Source: Iodobacter fluviatilis
GTDB lineage: Bacteria; Pseudomonadota; Gammaproteobacteria; Burkholderiales; Chitinibacteraceae
Direction: 5' to 3'
Assembly: GCF_900451195.1 (NCBI RefSeq)
Contig: NZ_UGHR01000001.1
Span: forward strand, 1,488,001 to 1,552,000
DNA length: 64,000 nt
Positions 1 through 7,951 of this stretch are shown here, in pieces. The notes beneath the pieces are model-generated. The model made no database searches and had not been told where the DNA came from. It was given only the letters and a program-made list of their open reading frames with translations. Position 1 is the first letter of the stretch. Each line of letters opens with the position of its first letter. The position numbers and the translations under genes were made by a program.

Positions 1-1094
1 CCCAGCATGGCGTCGAGCTTGCGCCGCTCCACCAGCTTTTGCATATCGGGTGAGCCGGAGTTATCAATCATGCTATTGAGCAAAATTAAATCTTGCAGGC
101 CGTAAGCCAGCCAAGTGTTTGCAGGCAAGCCATCGCGGCCCGCACGGCCGGTTTCCTGATAATAATTTTCTATGCTTTTGGGTAAATCGAGGTGGGCCAC
201 AAAGCGCACATCGGGTTTGTCGATGCCCATGCCAAAGGCAATCGTCGCCACCATCACCACGCCTTCCTGGCGAATAAATTGCTGCTGATTCTTAGTGCGC
301 ACACTGACATCTAGCCCGGCGTGATAGGGCAGGGCGTTGATTTCTTTGCTGCGTAGCCAAGCTGCTGTGTCTTCTACTTTTTTGCGGCTGAGGCAATACA
401 CAATGCCCGAATCGCCTTCGTGTTCGCGGCGGATAAAGGTGAGCAGCTGATCGCGGGCGTTTTTTTTCTCGACCATGGCATAGCGCAAATTGGGCCGATC
501 AAAGCTGGAGACAAATTTTTGTGCGTCCTCAAGCCGCAGCCGCTCTATCATTTCGTTGCGCGTGGCATGATCCGCCGTGGCGGTAAGGGCAATACGCGGA
601 ATACCTGGGAATTCATCAGCAAGGAGAGACAGCGCCAGATATTCCGGCCTAAAATCATGACCCCATTGCGAGACGCAATGCGCCTCATCGATCGCAAACA
701 GGCCAATATGTGCGCGTTTGAGCAGCGCCATAAAGCGCGGCGTCACCAGCCGCTCTGGTGCCACATACAGCATCTTGAGCTGACCATTGATAAACGCATT
801 TTCTACATCGCGTGCCTCATCCTGATTTAAGCTTGAATTCAAATAAGCCGCGGCAACCCCCAGCTCTTTTAAGGCATCTACCTGATCTTGCATTAGCGCA
901 ATCAATGGCGAAACCACTACGCCGCAGCCATCCCGCAGCAGGGCGGGGATCTGATAACAAAGCGATTTCCCCCCGCCAGTCGGCATTAAAACCAGCGCAT
1001 CCCCACCCCCTGCCACATGGCTGACAATGGTTTCCTGCTCACCGCGAAAACTACGGTAACCAAAGACGTGTTCGAGGACTGAATGGGGGGACAT
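1..1094 (-). CDS. recQ: ATP-dependent DNA helicase RecQ (partial, C-terminus outside window)
   Basis: This is the N-terminal ~364 residues of a RecQ-family 3'-5' DNA helicase, which unwinds recombination and replication intermediates in the cytoplasm. Translating the minus strand from the ATG at 1094 gives an uninterrupted frame to the window edge. Visible helicase motifs in order are Walker A (MPTGGGKSLCYQ, near residue 37), the DEAH box (FAIDEAHCVSQWGHDFRPEY), the ALTATAD motif III, and the C-terminal lobe motif YYQETGRAGRDG. The zinc-binding, RQC and HRDC parts would lie beyond position 1 and cannot be judged. Plus-strand reading frames over this region are antisense shadows. The identification is very secure because the motif order and sequences match the family throughout. 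Confidence 0.96.
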   Translation of the reverse strand, partial: MSPHSVLEHVFGYRSFRGEQETIVSHVAGGGDALVLMPTGGGKSLCYQIPALLRDGCGVVVSPLIALMQDQVDALKELGVAAAYLNSSLNQDEARDVENAFINGQLKMLYVAPERLVTPRFMALLKRAHIGLFAIDEAHCVSQWGHDFRPEYLALSLLADEFPGIPRIALTATADHATRNEMIERLRLEDAQKFVSSFDRPNLRYAMVEKKNARDQLLTFIRREHEGDSGIVYCLSRKKVEDTAAWLRSKEINALPYHAGLDVSVRTKNQQQFIRQEGVVMVATIAFGMGIDKPDVRFVAHLDLPKSIENYYQETGRAGRDGLPANTWLAYGLQDLILLNSMIDNSGSPDMQKLVERRKLDAML

Positions 1095-1285
1095 GGCGAA
1101 TCTATATATGCAGCAAAGGTGGGATTGTACCCGTGTGGGGGGCGAAGCTAAAACTTGGCGTGGTTTGGGGGGAAGATTTACATGGGGTTGGTATGTAATA
1201 TAGCGAGGTACTGACCTGCCAGATTTTGGCATGAAGTAAAAATGGCGTTTTACCTGTTGTTTGTAATCAAGCTCAAAAGCAATGT

Positions 1286-1560
1286 TTTTTTAGTGCCTTC
1301 GGCACATTATTTTTGGTGCGGCATCCCCGCTGGGACTCACTTTCTTGCTTCGCCAAGAAAGTAAGCAAAGAAGGCGACCCCGACCAGCACGAAGGCCCCT
1401 CACTGCGGATAATCGGCTCGGCGAAAAAGGCTGCTCGCTCGCTGCCTCGCTACCCCTTTTCCGAAACCCCGAGTCGCTTATTCCTCGCTTCGGCGTGCTT
1501 CAAGGGGACTTTAAAGCCCCATGCAAAGAGCGTGGTTATGGTGCTTTGCCATTTGTATGC
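1286..1560 (+). repeat. Dispersed intergenic repeat, copy A
   Basis: This gene-free stretch after recQ holds the first of three related copies of a roughly 270-310 bp repeat; the others are near 15520-15767 and 25690-26003 in the opposite orientation. The copy starts with AGTGCCTTCGGCAC, itself a small inverted repeat, then CTTTCTTGCTTCGCCAAGAA, GAAGGCGACCCC, CACGAAGGCCCC, CCGAAACCCCG and CCTCGCTTCGGCGTG before fading after GCAAAGAGCG. Open frames inside it are low-complexity Arg/Pro/Ser-rich and differ in phase between copies, so I do not call genes. The remainder of the gap (1095-1285 and 1561-1659) shows nothing I can name. Confidence 0.8.
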
Positions 1561-1659
1561 CATTAAAAAATCAAGTGCAGGGCTTTAGCAAGTAGGGCGC
1601 ACTACGAAGCGTAGTGCGCCGTGGGGCGATTTTTTTTTGTACTCTCTACAGTATTTATT

Positions 1660-2205
1660 TCATGGCATTGAATTAAACTTAATCTGCTCCGCCAAAATCG
1701 CTTTAGCCCGTGGCCCGAAGCTGGTCAGGTTTGAAAGCGTGGCATTATGATGTGCAGTTATTTGTGCGGCAGTCAAAACACCATTGTCCATTGTGGAATG
1801 GCCGTCAGCAATTAGCGTAACAGGGTAGCCTAGGGCAAGGGCGCGGCGGGTGGTGGTGTCTACGCAAAAATCACTTTGTAAGCCACAGATGATTAAGTGC
1901 GCTGTGCCTAAGTTTTTAAGCAGGCTATCGAGCTGGGTATTGTGGAAGGAATCCGATGCCGTTTTTCTGATCAATAAATCATCCGGCTGGGCTTGCAAAC
2001 CCGCAGCCAGCTGCCAGCCATCTGTGCCGTATTCAAGCAGGCCATCATTGGCTTCATGCTGGATATAGATCACTGGCACGCTATTTTGGCGTGCTAATTG
2101 GGCCACAGTATTAATCCGGCTAATCACTTGCGCGGCTTCAAAGGCGGCATATTCGCCGCTGCAGAGTGCTTCTTGCACATCAATAATCAGCATTGCGGTT
2201 TTCAT
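1660..2205 (-). CDS. Isochorismatase-family cysteine hydrolase
   Basis: A 181-residue cytosolic alpha/beta hydrolase of the isochorismatase / nicotinamidase superfamily, which cleaves amide or vinyl-ether bonds through a cysteine nucleophile. The catalytic triad is visible: Asp9 in LIIDVQEAL, Lys81 in LIRKTASDSF, and Cys114 in ICGLQSDFCVDTT. Length matches stand-alone members such as YcaC or PncA-like enzymes. No metal-binding DxHxxxH set typical of nicotinamidase PncA is seen, so the substrate cannot be assigned. It is a single gene with its own start (ATG) followed downstream by repeat copy A. No regulatory clue is visible. Confidence 0.88.
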   Translation of the reverse strand: MKTAMLIIDVQEALCSGEYAAFEAAQVISRINTVAQLARQNSVPVIYIQHEANDGLLEYGTDGWQLAAGLQAQPDDLLIRKTASDSFHNTQLDSLLKNLGTAHLIICGLQSDFCVDTTTRRALALGYPVTLIADGHSTMDNGVLTAAQITAHHNATLSNLTSFGPRAKAILAEQIKFNSMP

Positions 2206-2347
2206 CGTGGCCTTGTTGTGAAAAATAATTTGAAAGACAGATTGCTTTGATTTATTGCTTTGGGCAATTTTAAATTAAGTATGGATAGCCGGGGTTAAAA
2301 CTTTATGAGCTCTGTACGCATTGATTTAGCTACTGCCAGATCAGTAT

Positions 2348-2379
2348 AAAAAAAGGCCATCCCATAGGGTTGGCCTTTT
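2348..2379 (-). terminator. Rho-independent terminator of katA
   Basis: Inverted arms AAAAGGCCATCCC (2351-2363) and GGGTTGGCCTTTT (2367-2379) around a 3-base loop, with one internal mismatch. Read on the minus strand the stem is followed by a run of seven or more T residues, the usual intrinsic terminator form. It lies just downstream of the catalase stop codon. Confidence 0.85.
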
Positions 2380-2405
2380 GTTGATTTGCAGCTTATTAAG
2401 TTGGT

Positions 2406-3866
2406 TTATTTAATCTCAGCCCCATCAATCCCCAAGCGGCTCGCTAAGCCCAAGCCATAAGCCGGATCGGCTTTATAACAATGGCGCAGCTGGCGCACTT
2501 GGATTTCTCTGACGGTGACCTGGCTGAGTGCACCGGCCATATTGTCCAGCAGGCGCTCCTGTGCCTCTTTGCCGATTAGGCGGAATAAATCACCGGCCTG
2601 GATGTAATCATCAGGCTGATCTTGCAGCGGGTTGTAGCGATCTGCGCCGCCGTGAATGGCCAAAGGCGGTTCAGCTGCGCTTGGGTCTTCAACTGGGCCG
2701 CCAAAGCTGTTTGGCTCGTAGCTTGGGTAGGCGCTGCCGTTGTAGTTGCCGGTCTGCATTTGCCCGTCACGGTGGTAGTTGTGGAACGGGCATTTAGGCG
2801 CGTTCACCGGCAGCTGGCCGTGGTTCACACCAAGGCGATAGCGCTGGGCATCACCGTAAGCAAATAAACGGCCTTGCAGCATTTTATCTGGCGAAAAGCT
2901 GATGCCAGGCACCACATTGGCTGGGTTATGCGCCGATTGCTCGACTTCGGCATGGTAGTTTTCTGCGTTGCGGTTCAGCTCCAGAATACCTACTTCATGC
3001 AGTGGGAAATCACCGTGTGGCCATACTTTGGTCAGATCGAAGGGGTTGATGGCGTAGTTATCTGCTTCGGCTTCTGTCATCAGCTGCACACACATTTTCC
3101 AGCGCGGGAAATCACCGTTTTCGATGCTGTTGTATAAATCGCGCTGAGAGCTTTCTCTATCGTTTGCCACCACGGCTGCGGCTTCAGCATTGCTGTAGTT
3201 TTCAATGCCTTGCATGCTTTTAAAGTGGAATTTCACCCAAGTGCGCTTATTGTCTGCATTAATCAGGCTAAAGGTGTGGCTGCCAAAGCCGTGCATCTGG
3301 CGATAGTTTTTAGGCAGGCCGCGATCGCTCATCACAATGGTGATTTGGTGCAGGGCTTCGGGCAGGCTGGACCAAAAGTCCCACTGCGAATTGGCATTAA
3401 ACATATTGGTGCGCGGGTCGCGTTTCACCACATGGTTTAGATCTGGGAATTTCAGCGGGTCGCGTAAGAAGAACACGGGTGTGTTATTGCCAACTAAATC
3501 CCAGTTGCCTTCCTCGGTATAAAACTTAATCGAGAAACCGCGGATATCGCGCTCGGCATCCGCCGCACCGCGCTCACCGGCTACGGTAGAAAAGCGCATA
3601 AACAGCGGCGTTTCCTTGCCGATTTCAGCAAAAATCTTGGCCTTGCTGTAGGGGCTGATGTCGTGGGTCACGGTGAATTTACCGTAAGCGCCCGAGCCTT
3701 TGGCGTGCATTCTGCGCTCTGGAATCACTTCACGATTAAAGTGCGCCATCTTTTCCATATACCAAACATCTTGCATCAGCATCGGGCCGCGCGGGCCTGC
3801 TGTCATGGCGTGCTGGTTATCGCTGACGGGTGCGCCTGCTGCTGTGGTGAGTTTTTTAGATGACAT
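2406..3866 (-). CDS. katA: Monofunctional haem catalase (small-subunit type)
   Basis: A 486-residue haem catalase that converts hydrogen peroxide to water and oxygen. I set the start at the ATG giving MSSKKLTT, preceded by a GGAAGC ribosome site; a longer frame upstream has no catalase-like sequence. Catalytic residues are clear: distal His54 in [15 protein letters not shown], Asn127 in [11 protein letters not shown], and the proximal haem-ligand tyrosine in [14 protein letters not shown] near residue 337. Length around 480-500 fits the small-subunit clade 3 enzymes, NADPH-binding type, lacking the C-terminal flavodoxin-like domain of large catalases. It is monocistronic, ending in a strong terminator. 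The upstream gap contains repeated ATTGAT/GATAG elements that could be an OxyR site, but this is weak. Confidence 0.97.
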   Translation of the reverse strand: MSSKKLTTAAGAPVSDNQHAMTAGPRGPMLMQDVWYMEKMAHFNREVIPERRMHAKGSGAYGKFTVTHDISPYSKAKIFAEIGKETPLFMRFSTVAGERGAADAERDIRGFSIKFYTEEGNWDLVGNNTPVFFLRDPLKFPDLNHVVKRDPRTNMFNANSQWDFWSSLPEALHQITIVMSDRGLPKNYRQMHGFGSHTFSLINADNKRTWVKFHFKSMQGIENYSNAEAAAVVANDRESSQRDLYNSIENGDFPRWKMCVQLMTEAEADNYAINPFDLTKVWPHGDFPLHEVGILELNRNAENYHAEVEQSAHNPANVVPGISFSPDKMLQGRLFAYGDAQRYRLGVNHGQLPVNAPKCPFHNYHRDGQMQTGNYNGSAYPSYEPNSFGGPVEDPSAAEPPLAIHGGADRYNPLQDQPDDYIQAGDLFRLIGKEAQERLLDNMAGALSQVTVREIQVRQLRHCYKADPAYGLGLASRLGIDGAEIK

Positions 3867-4310
3867 GATTTGCTTCCTTTGCTTAACGCTGCAGGCATGG
3901 GTAGGGCAGTGGACAACCTGCTCAGCGCTTGGTTTGGGATTACTGCATCCAGACAAGACTGGCAAGCAGCTCGCAAAAGAGTTCCCCCAAAGACATTTCT
4001 TGCTTCATGGTGGCCTCGCTTTTGTTGAAAACGATTATGCAATTTTGTGATAGCCAAAACAAATTGATTGTTTAAATGTGATTGATAGTTTTTATCGTTG
4101 CAAGTGCAGGATCTTTATCACTGTTGTTCAGTAATCGCTGTAATGAGGGATTTGCTGACAGGCGGCAACAGCGGAGCAGCGTAAGTGGATGACTTACTCT
4201 TCTGATTAGAAACACCAATGTCATGTTTTTGGGGCGCTTGGTAATATCATGAAAATCTAATGCTCTTTAAACAGAGCAAATCGCGCGGTTTCAACGAGGC
4301 ATTTCCCCTG
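3867..4310. promoter_or_regulatory. Divergent intergenic region katA / metalloprotease; possible OxyR-like element
   Basis: This 444-base gap separates the divergent catalase and metalloprotease genes and must hold both promoters. At 4063-4097 the plus strand has AATTGATTG, GATTGATAG and TTTTTATCG elements spaced by roughly a helical turn, resembling the loose ATAG/CTAT half-site pattern of OxyR operators found upstream of peroxide-response genes. I see no gene here: the frames crossing it are short and continue as shadows of katA. Confidence 0.3.
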
Positions 4311-7034
4311 ATGAAATATAAATCTCTTCTGAGCATGCTGATGCTGGGCGTGCTTACAGCTTGTGGTGGCAGTGGCAGCTCTGATTCACCATCCGTTTCA
4401 CCCCCGGTAAATGTGCCCATCAGCAGCAGTGATGCAAGTTTAATTGCGACGGCGGTTAAAAATGGCAGTACGGCAGGGCTAAACGCTTCACATCGCACAC
4501 TGTTATTGCAGCAGGCTTTGCTGCTGGCTCAGCGCTATCAGCAGCAGAACAATACCGCGCTAAGCGATATCTATGGCGGTGCCAGCCTTGATCTGACGCT
4601 TAATTTAAGCAAAAACAGCAATTTAATTACGCCAAGCCTGTCTACCATGGCCACGCCATTAATGGTGTCGGATGAAGGCCGAGGCATGGCGGCAATCAGC
4701 CAATATGGCAAGGGGCGCGGTCTGGCTTATGGCGCGGATGTGCTGGCTTGGATGGCCGATCAATCAAAAGAGAATCAGCACTTTGCTTTGTTCAGCCGTG
4801 CCTTTAATTGGGTGGTAACAGGCAAGGCGGCTGGGCCATTACCCGCCACCGTTAAATTTGCCACGGCGGGCTACGATGCTAGGAGTGTGACTAAACTGCT
4901 GACCCGCATGGGCAAAACGCCGCAAGCCCAGGCCTGCGATCTGGCCGCCAGCACCAATAGCTGCTGGCAGGATGCCGACGTGTTGTTCTTTGGCGCGGGG
5001 GTACGAGACGATGCGGAGCTAAGCCGCCAGGTCCGTAAATATTTAGAAAGCGGCAAAGCTGTGATCTATATGCACCCCAACTGGGGAGATTCGACAGGCG
5101 GGCGCAAAGTATTGCAAGCCCTAGGCATGGATTTGGGTGGCTATGGCGGTAACTATTTTGCAAGCACGGCGGGAATGTCGGCAGGCAGCCAGCGTACGGT
5201 GAGTGATGCCCTTAAGCAGGGGGACAAGCTGGCGCTGTTGATACAAGCCATTCAACAGATGAGCAGTAGCAGCGTAAGCCTAGATTTAAGTAAAGACACC
5301 TCGTCTGCCGATGCGATTACGGCAATACATAAAGAGCTGGATAGCTTGCAGAGTACGGGGGGAGATGTGTTTGCAGAGCCTACTGCAGATCTTCATCAGC
5401 TGCTGGTTTTGTGGGCGGATCTGTACCGCCCAGATATTGAATACGGCAAAATTAATCGCAGCACTCAGCCTGCCGAATTTTTGCGCACCTATGCTTCTGA
5501 TTCATGGCTGGCATTTAACCGTGCGAATACCACGGTGGCTCGCGCGGGGCAGGGCGATTTTATGCCGCAGGCTGCGCAGCAATTACCAGTAAGCGGCAGT
5601 GCCGAAACGATTGAAGTGACGATAGCTCAGGCTGATGGCGTAACGGCGATTGGCAGGGCTGCAGTACCAGGTAAGCCGGTTTATATCGAAGTGCTGGCAA
5701 GTAATGGCAAGCTGGGCGTGCAAAGTAATTATCTGCGCACCTGGGGCAACCCGCTAACCGATGATGTGAGCGAGGGCTATAAGCGCCCACGCCGTCCGCA
5801 CTCGTTTACGATTCCGCTTAAATCAAGCGGTGAAACGGTATTGGTAACACCTTTTGGCGGCCCGCTGTATTTAAATTATGTGGGTGCTACTGCAGGCCAA
5901 AGTGTGACGTTGAAAATTCGTGGTGCAGCCAAATATGCTCACTTTGATTTCACTAAGGAGCAAAGTGATGCAGAGATCAACGAGGCCATTGCCGCTTTAA
6001 AGCGTAAAGATTTTGGCTGGCAAACCGCCAAGTTTGTGGGGGGCGAAATCCAGCAGACCATTCATTACGCCAACGAGGCGATGGGCAATCTGGAGCCTAA
6101 AGTCTATATCGTCGATCAAATCAAAGGCATGTTGTTCGATTCAAACCATATTGCCAATGGCTACAGCAATATGCCGATGTCGGCTAATGTGGCCACGTTG
6201 TGTACGCAACTGGGCTGGACGTGCGACGGGCCAATCCACAGCGCACCGGGTGTGCAGCATTTTGTAGGCTGGATAGCGGCTTGCGGCTATCTGTGTTCAG
6301 GTAATCCTTCGGATGGCTTTGCCGGGATCAGCGGCACAGGCTGGGGGCACGCCCATGAGCTGGGCCACAACACCGTGCAGCGTGTGATGCATATCGAGCT
6401 CAATGGCAAAGGCTGCCTCGTTGAGTGTGATAACAATATCCTAGCCAGCGCCCATATGATGCGCCAGTACGCACTCACCGGAATAGATAACGGTCATATC
6501 ACTGATCACCCCGCTCTTTATCAGTACATTGTGCAAAACCGCCAAAGTGGCAAGAGTGGTGAAGCACAACGTGCCGATATGGAAAATCGCCTCTGGGGTG
6601 GTGATACTCAGGACCCGATGCGGGCGGTGCATTTTCAGCTGGCTTTTCTGTTCAGTAAATACCGAGCCAAAGAAGCTGTGCCGGGTATGCAGGCCAGCAT
6701 GGATTACTTTACCCTGCTGACAAAAGCCGATCGCTTGGTGAGCAAGGAATGGGAAGCCGGCAATAAATATGGCATGAGCCGTTACGCCAATAACACCATC
6801 AGCAATCATGAGCTGCTCTATGTCTTAAGCTCCAAAATCATCGGGCAGGATGTGCGTAAAATATTTGTGATGTATGGCCTGCCACTTAGCCAGAGCGCGC
6901 TGGATTCGGTGGCCGATCTAAAGCTGCCGCTTGCCACAGAGCAGTTTTATGCGCTTACTCAAAAGAAATTCAACCAGGTTTCCAGTGGCAAATGGCTGGA
7001 TCTATCTGCATCAACCCCAGCCTATCCGCAATAA
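4311..7034 (+). CDS. ImpA/M60-like secreted zinc metalloprotease lipoprotein
   Basis: A 907-residue lipoprotein with a zinc metalloprotease domain. Starting at the ATG at 4311, residues 1-18 form a lipoprotein signal ending in LTACGG, then a Ser/Pro-rich linker. The gluzincin motif HELGH is at residues 682-686 with a candidate third ligand Glu696 (HExxHx9E), matching the M60/ImpA-type pattern in which a glutamate follows 8-28 residues later. Family members such as P. aeruginosa IMPa cleave mucin-type O-glycoproteins. The upstream in-frame ATG at 4260 would put charged residues in front of the signal and is rejected. The gene is monocistronic with a terminator right behind. Outer-membrane or secreted location and glycoprotein substrate are inference. 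Confidence 0.82.
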   Translation: MKYKSLLSMLMLGVLTACGGSGSSDSPSVSPPVNVPISSSDASLIATAVKNGSTAGLNASHRTLLLQQALLLAQRYQQQNNTALSDIYGGASLDLTLNLSKNSNLITPSLSTMATPLMVSDEGRGMAAISQYGKGRGLAYGADVLAWMADQSKENQHFALFSRAFNWVVTGKAAGPLPATVKFATAGYDARSVTKLLTRMGKTPQAQACDLAASTNSCWQDADVLFFGAGVRDDAELSRQVRKYLESGKAVIYMHPNWGDSTGGRKVLQALGMDLGGYGGNYFASTAGMSAGSQRTVSDALKQGDKLALLIQAIQQMSSSSVSLDLSKDTSSADAITAIHKELDSLQSTGGDVFAEPTADLHQLLVLWADLYRPDIEYGKINRSTQPAEFLRTYASDSWLAFNRANTTVARAGQGDFMPQAAQQLPVSGSAETIEVTIAQADGVTAIGRAAVPGKPVYIEVLASNGKLGVQSNYLRTWGNPLTDDVSEGYKRPRRPHSFTIPLKSSGETVLVTPFGGPLYLNYVGATAGQSVTLKIRGAAKYAHFDFTKEQSDAEINEAIAALKRKDFGWQTAKFVGGEIQQTIHYANEAMGNLEPKVYIVDQIKGMLFDSNHIANGYSNMPMSANVATLCTQLGWTCDGPIHSAPGVQHFVGWIAACGYLCSGNPSDGFAGISGTGWGHAHELGHNTVQRVMHIELNGKGCLVECDNNILASAHMMRQYALTGIDNGHITDHPALYQYIVQNRQSGKSGEAQRADMENRLWGGDTQDPMRAVHFQLAFLFSKYRAKEAVPGMQASMDYFTLLTKADRLVSKEWEAGNKYGMSRYANNTISNHELLYVLSSKIIGQDVRKIFVMYGLPLSQSALDSVADLKLPLATEQFYALTQKKFNQVSSGKWLDLSASTPAYPQ

Positions 7035-7050
7035 ATGGCCTATATAGAGA

Positions 7051-7078
7051 AAAGCCCACGGTGAACGTGGGCTTTTTA
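7051..7078 (+). terminator. Rho-independent terminator of the metalloprotease gene
   Basis: Perfect 10-base arms AAAGCCCACG (7051-7060) and CGTGGGCTTT (7066-7075) with a 5-base loop and a following T-rich tract. It sits 17 bases behind the stop codon. Confidence 0.93.
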
Positions 7079-7129
7079 TTGGGCAAATCATAGTCTGAGC
7101 ATTGCATAGCGATTGGATGAGCAAGCCCT

Positions 7130-7870
7130 TTAATCAAACACCTTCACTTCATTCGTATGATCTTGCTTGCAATGGCTGATATGGCCGGCCATTTCGCTGA
7201 GGCTGTGGGCTTGGGCGGGGTTGATATCTAGGCCCATTTCGCCCATTTCAAGTGCGAGTGCCAGCTCTTGCAGTGCGGGTACATATTGCAGATTAGCGGC
7301 TTGTTTGTAGTGTTTAACGGCCAGCTGAAGATCTTGATTTACATAGTCGCCATAGCGATACCAGTTGCCTAGGGTGTAGATCGCGGCCGGGTCGTGGTTT
7401 TGGGCCGCGGTTTCTACCATGGCGATGCCTTTAGCCTGGTCCTTAGCGCCGCCTTCGCCTTTAAGCGTCATCATGCCCAGCTGATAAAGCCCCTGTTTAC
7501 CGGCAGTACTAAACCAGAGCCGTGCTTTTTGGGCATTTTGCGTCACGCCTGTGCCTTTTAAATAGGCAAGACCCAGCTGGTAGCGGGATTTTTGATCGCC
7601 TGCTTCGGCTGATTTTTCATACCATTTTGCGGCTTCTTGTTTGTCTTCTGTTTGCTCGGCAATCAGCCTTGCTGCAAGCGGGTGGCCTGCATTTGCGATT
7701 TCTTTCAGCTGTGACTGAGCTGCATTTAATTTAAGCTGTTGCACGGCGGCATCGGGCATGGCCAATGCTTGGTTTTGTTTGTGCTGTTGATATTGTTTGA
7801 TGCCGGTTGCCATCGCAATAAGTACGGCAAGGGCGAGTATCCATTGTGTGGATTTGGAAAAAGCTTTCAT
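7130..7870 (-). CDS. Sel1-repeat (TPR-like) membrane-anchored protein
   Basis: A 246-residue protein with one N-terminal membrane segment (about residues 9-25, WILALAVLIAMATGI) and then several Sel1-like repeats, alpha-helical TPR-type units of about 36 residues that bind other proteins. Repeats are recognisable as A..WY.KSAEAGD.KSRYQLGLAYLKGTGV, A.LWFSTAGKQGLYQLGMMTLKGEGG and IAMVETAAQNHDPAAIYTLGNWY (shown as patterns). The start ATG has a GGAG ribosome site. It lies downstream of, and in the same direction as, the nucleotidase gene, separated by a long inverted repeat. The partner protein and role are unknown. Confidence 0.8.
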   Translation of the reverse strand: MKAFSKSTQWILALAVLIAMATGIKQYQQHKQNQALAMPDAAVQQLKLNAAQSQLKEIANAGHPLAARLIAEQTEDKQEAAKWYEKSAEAGDQKSRYQLGLAYLKGTGVTQNAQKARLWFSTAGKQGLYQLGMMTLKGEGGAKDQAKGIAMVETAAQNHDPAAIYTLGNWYRYGDYVNQDLQLAVKHYKQAANLQYVPALQELALALEMGEMGLDINPAQAHSLSEMAGHISHCKQDHTNEVKVFD

Positions 7871-7879
7871 AAAAACTCC

Positions 7880-7920
7880 AAATCTGCCTGCCCAGGCAGG
7901 CAGCCAAGGCAGGCAGATTT
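7880..7920. repeat. Inverted repeat between nucleotidase and Sel1 genes
   Basis: Perfect 13-base arms AAATCTGCCTGCC (7880-7892) and GGCAGGCAGATTT (7908-7920), with an inner CAGGCAGGCAG that can pair alternatively. No T-run follows on either strand, so it may be a weak or Rho-assisted terminator, or an mRNA-stability hairpin upstream of the Sel1 gene. Confidence 0.6.
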
Positions 7921-7951
7921 TATTGCAGTGACAAGTTTGCTTACTTAAATC

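Noticed and set aside
420..1024. Plus-strand frames at the left end
   Set aside because: They are antisense to recQ, whose translation is unambiguous on the minus strand.
1313..1588. Open frames within repeat copy A
   Set aside because: Same repeat family as above, no ribosome site, no conserved frame among copies.
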